Shown: positions 57,221 through 64,000 of the stretch, piece by piece
Position numbering within the stretch: the first letter of the stretch is position 1
Layout of the letters: every line of letters starts with the position of its first letter
Assembly (NCBI RefSeq): GCF_039555335.1
Contig: NC_092631.1
Location: 17,169,805 to 17,233,804 of the forward strand
Length of the DNA stretch: 64,000 nucleotides
Origin: Amphiura filiformis
Taxonomy: Eukaryota; Echinodermata; Ophiuroidea; Amphilepidida; Amphiuridae
Direction: 5' to 3'
Position numbers and translations under genes: made by a program
Notes under the pieces: generated by a model
Seen by the model: the letters and a program-made list of their open reading frames with translations, nothing else
Told to the model about the DNA's origin: nothing
Database searches by the model: none

Positions 57221-58368
57221 AAAAAAAAAAAAGAAAGAAAAAAGAATGAAAGAAAGAAAGAAAGACAAAACGAATAAAACAGAAAGAAAAATAGCATTAC
57301 ATGGATTCGAACTCGCGATCTCGGGGGCGAGAAGCAAGGCCAGTAACTATATGCCACCGGGAGACTGATGACAATTGCACTCGATTTCAACGTATTTAAT
57401 CCTATCATTGCAATGCTACTGTATTGTGTTATTGAGCTTCGATCTAATGAATTCATTCATTAAAACTCATGTTTTGGTCGTATTCAGCATTTATCTAACG
57501 TATATTTTGAATATACACGGTCACATTATACATACCTTCCTAACTTTGATATGTTTATTGGTAATTATTCCTCCATTTAAGCCAAATGAGCACGGTCTAC
57601 CATAATGTTAAATAAATATATATTAACTTTTAAGTTATATTATTCTGGTAGACCGTTATTGCGTCATTAATTCTTGTTATCCTTGTTATAAATAAATTCG
57701 CATGAATAAGAACAGCTCAACCATGGTGTAGAGGTTTGCTTACTGCCTTGTGATCATGAGGGCTACGGTTCGAAACTCATTGTCGCCGATATGTTTCCTT
57801 TTAAATCCTGCTCTTTATCTCTTTTTTTATTTTTGAATACCAATAATAAGCACATTTAAAATGTGTAATTGTATATAATTGTATATACACTTTTTGGCAT
57901 GGCACTGTTACGTTGAATTGGCGTGTCTGTCATGGGTAGTTGAAGGCCTATATTAAAGAGTTTAACGTGCATTCCGATAATACATAGCATTTGAAATAGG
58001 GTAATGAGTTTGAAAGATCAATGATGAGACAAACATCATGATTCTGTTCTATTTATTTCTATATTTTCTTAATTTCTTATTTGGTTTGCTTTTATTAAGT
58101 TTGTAAATTCTTCCAAAGGAGAATTTATATGTCCACTCTATTATAAGCAACCAATGTGTCAAATATTCTTTGAAAAATGCATGCATTGCAGGGTTTGATA
58201 TTCAAAAAATGTTTATTTTAATAAATTTTTTAAAAAATTGGCTAATCATGTAATGCATAATGAAATTATCTTGACATCACTGAAAAAAATTATGAAAATC
58301 GAGCAACGCGTTCGAGAGTTATGGCGATTTTATTGATATTAATAGATTATTTTTTCGCATCCCCTATA
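56803..58368 (+). repeat. Array spacer 8
   Basis: Returns to the A-run junction of spacers 1-3. The preceding TIR module 8 has a 16-base T-run (about 56645-56660) where the others read GCTCCAACATTGG. Confidence 0.9.
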
Positions 58369-58629
58369 CAATCAAGTGCAAATTTGCTGGGACACTTTCA
58401 TAGTTCAATGACCCTCCCCGCACCCCTTATTCAATGTTGTATACCAAACGCCTCATTTTTTAAATGGCCTATATTTTTGCTCCAACATTGGTTGGTGGGG
58501 AGGGAGGATTCGAAATAGGTTGAAAACTATACAAATAAAATATCACATGGTGAACTTCATATGACCGGTTTTATTGAACAGAGGGCGCGAAATATGAACA
58601 AGTGTCCCAGGGAAATTTGCACTTGATTG
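58369..58629. mobile_element. TIR module 9 (right edge of the array)
   Basis: Complete module ending CACTTGATTG, then TA and unique sequence GATATGTATTAG. The right outer palindrome arm seen beside inner modules is absent, mirroring module 1. Confidence 0.85.
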
Positions 58630-58674
58630 TAGATATGTATTAGTTAAGGTTAGCAAATACTTTATTTGAAACTG

Positions 58675-58950
58675 ATGTAATTTGGTAGCTCACAGCATCT
58701 TGCGAATGGTAGCGAGTTTTGGCAAAATTTGCATTGATAATTTCGCGAGCATGTAAAAAATTCAAATATCACGATAACACTTTTGTAAAAAATTATTAAC
58801 AACAATAAATCAAGCAAGTTTTCAAAGTATATAATATGTAGAATGAGTGTTTTTTTTTCAATAATATATTGATATTGATAATGAAAATCGATTGTTTTGA
58901 TTTTGATAATGAGAATCGATTTTTTTTTGGTTGCTTCGACCAACAATACC
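58675..58950 (+). repeat. Dispersed repeat R5, copy next to array
   Basis: GGTAGCTCACAGCATCTTGC through CTTCGACCAACAATACC, parallel to 12740-13067; interrupted at its end by the MITE that follows. Confidence 0.75.
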
Positions 58951-58952
58951 TA

Positions 58953-59238
58953 CAATGCTGGCCTTAAGTGTTTGGACGTTTTTGACTACTGTTATGTTAA
59001 TAAGCCCCCAACCCCCTCATCCCCCGGTCAATGTTGGATCCTATTTCTTTGGTCACGCGCGCCTAGTGGCACCCAACATTGATTGCTGGGGAAGGGAGAG
59101 GATTGAGGTGTTAGGAATTGACACGTTGAGGCTTGACACCAGGAAACCCCCATTTCATCACGTTACAAAGTACGGGAATAAGGCTTTAATATAGTGTACG
59201 TTTTCCATAAGTGTCTCAACACATTTTGGCCAGCATTG
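58953..59238. mobile_element. TA-flanked MITE related to the array's TIR module
   Basis: Ends CAATGCTGGCC and GGCCAGCATTG flanked by TA (58951-58952, 59239-59240). The empty site is R5 at 13061-13080 (CAATACCGTATCTACCC). The right-end order CAATGCTGGCCAAAATG..GAGACACTT parallels the array TIR CAATCAAGTGCAAATTTG..GGGACACTT, and both interiors have CAACATTG next to a G-rich stretch. No transposase; short plus-strand frames are artefacts. Confidence 0.88.
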
Positions 59239-59240
59239 TA

Positions 59241-59655
59241 GTCTATCCTTAAAAAACAATATCGAATCATTTAAAAAAAAAAGTCTTTAAACATAGCGTC
59301 ACCTAAACTAACTTAACTAAAATATTCTGATATCAAAATAGTTGTATTTGTAGTTGTAAAACATTTCGTTTTCTAGAACATTAAGCAGAAACACTTCTTT
59401 TAAAAGTAAAAATATATCTTTGAATACAGTAAGGCAATAGAAACAGTTTGATATTTCGATCGACCGTCGATGCATGATCGATCCTAATTGTAGTATGAAA
59501 TCAATTAATTTACTATTGTTTTAACTGTGACAAAATAGTAATTTGTAACCATAGTGATATAAATTAGGCGTTAATTCTGATTAATTAGTTGATAGTTCAT
59601 TAACTACAAGCATCGAAGGTCGATCCAAAGATCGAACAAATTTGTTTCTGGTTCC
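59241..59655. other. No gene seen
   Basis: AT-rich; contains GATCGACCGTCGATGCATGATCGATC near 59458-59483 (clustered ATCGAT-type palindromes). Nothing coding. Confidence 0.4.
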
Positions 59656-59657
59656 TA

Positions 59658-60163
59658 AGCCAAAGATTTAAGGTACCAGTTATGTTCACCGACTGTATAT
59701 CCCAAACAAAGACAGGTTTGTCATAATTGTTGGTACCAGCAGCCAATTATAGCTGCATCTTTTTGCTCGAATTGAAGACCTTATTGGTTGAAATAGTTCA
59801 AGAAATAATAGACACGACGATCCGAAAAGCCAAAGAAGATACCAATTTAACAGTTGCAGTTTGCTTTTGATGCCCTTTTGATTTGTAGACAAAGCTTTCG
59901 CGAACAAAAGAACTAGCACCGTACTTCTATTGATTAGCACATTAAAACTAGCGGTTTGCTTTCATTGATTAGAACACAAAAGTTCAACTTTTGATTTTGT
60001 TTCTTCATTAGGTTTTAGATTACCGTTTCTTTAATTCTCAACCAATTTCAACAAATAAGAGCTAAAGAGTACAGGTATTGGTTGCTTGTTTTAATGTTGA
60101 CATTACTTGTCTTTACTTAGGATATACAGGGGTGAACACAACTGGTACCTTAATTCTTTGGCT
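59658..60163. mobile_element. TA-flanked MITE with ~46-bp TIRs
   Basis: Ends AGCCAAAGATTTAAGGTACC and, inverted, AGCCAAAGAATTAAGGTACC, extending to TTCACC..TGTATATCC. TA at 59656-59657 and 60164-60165. 506 bp; the minus-strand 84-codon frame inside shows no transposase motif. Probably mariner/Tc1-mobilised. Confidence 0.85.
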
Positions 60164-60165
60164 TA

Positions 60166-62154
60166 CTGTATATCACATAAACTAACCTTAATTTAAAGAG
60201 TCTGGTATCAAAACGATGACACCTTGTATTTGTATTATATACCCGTTTAAATGTTAGCAAACACCTGTCATTTTTCGAAGTGTCTTCTACTTTTATCGTT
60301 TTCAATGCCCATTTTCTAGAACATTAAACGAACACTTCATCTGCTAAATAAGCCACCTGGTGTCCCACATCTCGTAATGGCATTCAACATTGTAGAAATG
60401 GAAGGAGCAGAGCAACAATAACCACACTTGGGTAGAATCGTATTCCAAGCGTGCGGTAATTCGAGCAGACTAGTGGGCTAGTGGAAGGCAGAAGGCATAT
60501 TTTTTTCCTGTCTTGAATTTAACTAAAACACACTAGAGTGTACTTCTTTTTATTAATACATTGATAGAAATGAGTTAAGAAAGCAAAAAGTCGCATTTGT
60601 ATTTACCTGCGTTAAGCTCCTGAGTTATAAAGCCAATAATATATCAAAAGTTTTCGGGCGTTTTTCTTCTCTCGAGAAAAATCGTGCAATGGGGCGGAAA
60701 TGACACCCCTAATATCAAACCTTTGGGATCTCCTTTATAGAAACCATACGCCTAAATATTTGAGTGCAAACACCGCTAGCGCCCCTCACCCACGCCTTAA
60801 ATTATTTCACTAGAATGAATTCATCCTAACTGGTTTGCGTGATATCGTCTGCGATTTCAACACTAGTAATCACATGTTGGCTAAACACAATATGTGAATC
60901 TTGGCGTTATCTAACCATAGTAATTATCTAACCCATTGGATTTCGGCTTTCATTTGCAAGTGGCTGTCACTGCATGTTACAAATTATATACAACTACTAT
61001 CTATTAAACTATGTTTCAAATTATTAAGTAATGAACAAAATAACCTGTACATTTTATTGAGTCACTTTTTTTCCGAGTAGCATGTTTTTATGGTAGTTTA
61101 TGAATGGATAAACATTTTCCAGCAGAATAAATGAGGAGTTTATTTAATTAATAATACATACCTAAATTCAGCTGAAATAGGTTAAACTTGGTATTCACAT
61201 GTATTCACATACCACATGTTGTAGAGTTCCAATTAAAGCAACAATTTAAATTTTTTAGACACAATTACGATTTATAATTGTTGCTTCATAATACGATGTT
61301 TAATTCCACGATCGCATATGAGCCTCGAACAATTAGGTTAAATGACAGAAACTAATCGTATCATTCCAGCGATCAGATTGTACAATGACGAATTTGATCG
61401 ACTAATGAATTCCCGGGGTATATTGTAATTCATCATAGTACATTACTTCGTGTAAAACATATTATATTATTTTGGTCTATTATAGGTCCTACGCTCTAAT
61501 TCATTTATCTACATACATGAATGTTTAGCAATAATTATGCAATATGCTCATGGTATTTTTATGGGAGGGTAAAACTTTCAAGCTGGGACAAATTTGGCAG
61601 CTGAAGAAGTTACACAAATAGTGGCAACAGTAAAGACATTAATAAGTTAATGGCGTAAAAATATAAGAAACATTTTATTTCATTCCCAGGGTATTTTACT
61701 TTATCAAAGTAAATTAAACTCGTACTCAAGTCAGAATACTACTTGAATGTAATTCGTGTATGATTAAATTAATAATAGCAAACACGTATTATCATAACCA
61801 CCAAAACAATAGATGCAAGACAATGATGGTGCATGCCGTTTTAGTCTCCAAGATAAATATTCGCAACCCTCTGCTGCATGGCATCAGAAAGACTCAACTA
61901 CACAGACTACGGGTAATTCAAAGCATTGCCGCCATACATGTAACACACACAAAACCACATCATCACATTAAACCTGTTTGTGACTCTCTTGCAATATAGC
62001 GCCTATTGTTTAGAGGTAACATTGAATCGTTACGGTAGAGCATTCTCCCTTTCAATTGCTATTTAAATTCCCTGACTCGACGCTTAGCGTAACACAAACA
62101 GCCCACCCAGATCACCATGTCACACACTGCTAAATCTGCTTTAGGGAGTGTTCA
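60166..62154. other. No gene seen
   Basis: About 2 kb of unique AT-rich DNA with short frames only. No domain, splice-bounded exon or repeat recognised. Confidence 0.4.
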
Positions 62155-62310
62155 GAAATACTTTGGTGGGGGGGTGGTAAAAGGAGGGCCAAAAAGTTTT
62201 GGACCTTAAAAGAGGGGGGACCAAAAAGTTTTAGGTGCTAGGAAAGGGGGGGGGGGGGCCAAACAAGTTTTCCTCTTCAAAATCCAAAATTTTCGAGCGC
62301 TTCGCACGTA
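62155..62310 (+). repeat. G-rich GGCCAAAAAGTTTT repeat
   Basis: Two to three imperfect ~40-bp units of GGGGGG..CCAAAAAGTTTT, with a 15-base G-run at about 62245-62259, then CAAAATTTTCGAGCGCTTCG. G-quadruplex-capable. Confidence 0.7.
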
Positions 62311-63489
62311 TTGGTACCCTCTATATTACTTTTAACATGGACAAGTTTTGGTTTTCAGTGCTTTTGTTTGAAAAAATGGTGGCACTTAGTGTACACATAT
62401 CTATTACTTAATATAACGTTAAAGATGATCAGCAACATGCAACTTCTGGGTTGGTCTAAGAAATACTGGCACTTTTTATCATAGAATTTTATATCTCTTC
62501 AAAGTAGGCTACAAATATGATTATGTACCAATCTGATCAAAATACAACTAAATCAAGAAAATATTGCAAATAAATTATTAGATTTCTTTGCACGTAAACT
62601 GCACACTTCAGTTTACTATTTCTCATTGCAAAATTATTTTGTACACATAGGCCCATGGGTAGATTTACCATAGGGCAGAGTGGGCACAGGCCCAAGTACC
62701 ACAGTCTTTGGTGGCCAAAACTGATACCTGTGTACATTTGCGTAACGAAATTAATCTCATATTTGACCATTTTAGCTTTTTGCATAAATTAGTACCAATT
62801 TTAACAATATTTGTAATACAGCGGAATAAAGCATACTGAGTCATGACAGCTTATATTGACAGGACGGAGACTACACCCCTGGCGATAGATGTTGCCATAC
62901 CAGACCAGAGCATTAATCGGCCAACATTCTTCCCCGCTCCCCTACTACAATGTTGATTTGGATAAAATCGTCATCATTTCTATATTACAGTATCCCAACA
63001 TTAAACAATGGTGCATTTGCAAATATTTTACAAGGATAATACGGAAATATCACACATTTAGCTCCGACTGCGTGCTTTTAAGGTTGGCATGGCAACAAAT
63101 TTCAGCCCGGTTCATTTACAATTTACTGCTAGCCTACTCGGGAAGGCCGGACTGCGTATTTATGTCCGATTGTTAAGTAAGACCTCTATCATGATTTGTG
63201 AGTATTTTAAGTCCACAATATAAGTTCCAAACGTTTCTGATGTAAAAAGCATTCACGAAATCAACTTCGCAAGACTTTTATTTTTGCACAACAAAGCAAT
63301 ACACTAACATTGATCATTTCCAAATTATTATTAACATCATATTTTCCTCTGAAATCAAATAAATTGGTGAAAAAAATATCATTCTTTTATATATTTTGTC
63401 CTAAAAATAATATTTCTTTCATATATCGAACCTATTTTACCGACGAGTGAGCAGAAAGGAAAACATTACTTTACGAATAGTAGAATTAT
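62311..63489. other. No gene seen
   Basis: Short frames on both strands without recognisable domains. GGGCAGAGTGGGCACAGGCC (62672-62691) looks like part of a dispersed repeat but has no second copy here. Confidence 0.4.
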
Positions 63490-64000
63490 AATCTTTTGCG
63501 CTCTCCAACAGAAACGCTTAGCCAAGCTCTCTCCTGAAATATGCCTGTTATTTTGCTTGCACCTGGGGGTATAGAACCTTTTCCTTTTGTATTATGATGT
63601 CTACTAATGATTAAAAAAGGCTTACATAGGCAAAGGGCGTACCATTAAGAGTCGTCTATTATGTAGATTTATGTAAAAGGATTTAACAAACGGATTACAA
63701 ATCCCTCATGACAGTAAGTTGGCACATCTCCATCATTCTTCATTTTGTAGACATTTCTGACGGCCAATAGCACTCCTGAGAGATTTTCTCAGATGGAAAT
63801 GCTTCCTAAGATTATCGGTTTTGTCACATGAACTGAGTAAGAAAATTGCCTTTGGCTAAGTGATTAATGTTGGGAAATACAACGATCAATACATATTAGT
63901 TAACTGTAAAAGAACATCAAGCTGTACATTCTGCGCTGACAATAAGAAGCAAAAGAAGAAGAAGAAGAAGAAGCAGAGGAAGAAGAAGATGGTGAATTTT
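63490..64000 (+). repeat. Dispersed repeat LCR4, copy d, with AAG tract at window end
   Basis: Aligns with 18866-19530: CAACAGAAACGCTTAGCC, GGGTATAGAACC, ATTGCCTTTGGCTAA, then GAAGAAGAAG from about 63952 to the window edge. The purine tract probably continues beyond the window. Confidence 0.75.

Larger units (their letters stand above)
43769..58629 (+). repeat. 14.9-kb tandem array of alternating TIR modules and spacers (9 + 8)
   Basis: Near-identical direct units of about 1.82 kb. Nine TIR modules, each starting CAATCAAGTGCAAATTTGCT and ending with the inverted equivalent, lie at 43769-44028, 45597-45859, 47428-47686, 49247-49505, 51069-51329, 52898-53160, 54723-54982, 56539-56802 and 58369-58629. 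Eight spacers of 1556-1568 bp separate them. The array begins and ends with a TIR module, with TA immediately outside (43767-43768, 58630-58631). Spacer ends are inverted copies of each other (CGAGCAACGCGTT near both), so each inner TIR module sits inside a larger palindrome. Differences among units are mainly short indels and homopolymer changes, consistent with recent amplification by unequal exchange. Repeated open frames in the spacers have no domain and are not called genes. Confidence 0.95.

Noticed and set aside
43769..58629. CRISPR-like array or rDNA-type unit
   Set aside because: Units are 1.8 kb without short regular spacers and contain no rRNA sequence; context is eukaryotic.
59686..59940. 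84-codon minus-strand frame inside the 59.66-60.16 kb MITE as a transposase
   Set aside because: No DDE/DDD-type motif, too short, and the element is otherwise a typical non-autonomous MITE.

Overview
The window is AT-rich, repeat-dense metazoan nuclear DNA. Evidence for a eukaryote: spliced-gene structure (exons ending at consensus GTAAGC donors), a Penelope-like retroelement, a LINE reverse-transcriptase fragment, many small TIR transposons, and microsatellites. The only clearly recognised host coding sequence is the first coding exon of a kisspeptin-receptor-like (GPR54/KISS1R type) GPCR, present twice on the minus strand (2205-2606 and 34262-34660). Together with the repeat character this suggests a marine invertebrate deuterostome (echinoderm, hemichordate or cephalochordate). 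That placement is inference.

Layout. 1-7.2 kb: a low-copy repeat (LCR1), receptor exon copy A with its upstream region (LCR2), a polypurine tract, a pentamer microsatellite and a 21-bp minisatellite. 7.2-11 kb: a MITE with 88-bp TIRs, a 1.2-kb complex minisatellite and a tRNA-like fossil. 11-21 kb: two copies of LCR3, an exon-like block at 13.4 kb, a small secreted-protein ORF at 14.95 kb, LCR4 and a long polypurine tract. 21-33 kb: a second LCR1, a LINE fragment split by a TTAA-flanked foldback element, a third, inverted LCR1, and a host tandem duplication each of whose copies received a different transposon. 34-41 kb: receptor exon copy B inside the second LCR2, interrupted by further insertions (TTAA element, a foldback/retro-tail block, a TA-flanked mariner-type MITE), then a second minisatellite block split by an element with a 4-bp TSD. 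41.65-43.61 kb: a truncated Penelope-like element with terminal repeats and a 13-bp target duplication.

43.77-58.63 kb is the most striking part. It is a 14.9-kb head-to-tail array in which nine ~260-bp TIR modules alternate with eight ~1.56-kb spacer modules. The array starts and ends exactly at TIR ends flanked by TA. Each spacer carries two divergent tRNA-like pol III-type box A/box B modules around a palindrome, and a (GAAA)n tract. 58.6-64 kb: two more TA-flanked MITEs, a G-rich repeat, and the start of a further LCR4 copy.

How parts relate: the two receptor exons lie in one duplicated segment, same orientation and same splice phase. Their transmembrane part is almost identical while the extracellular N-termini differ, so both look like functional coding sequence. 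No downstream receptor exon was recognised by eye. They may be two tandem genes or alternative first exons of one gene continuing off the left edge. All other protein-like signals are transposon remains or weak candidates, and long stretches contain nothing I can interpret.
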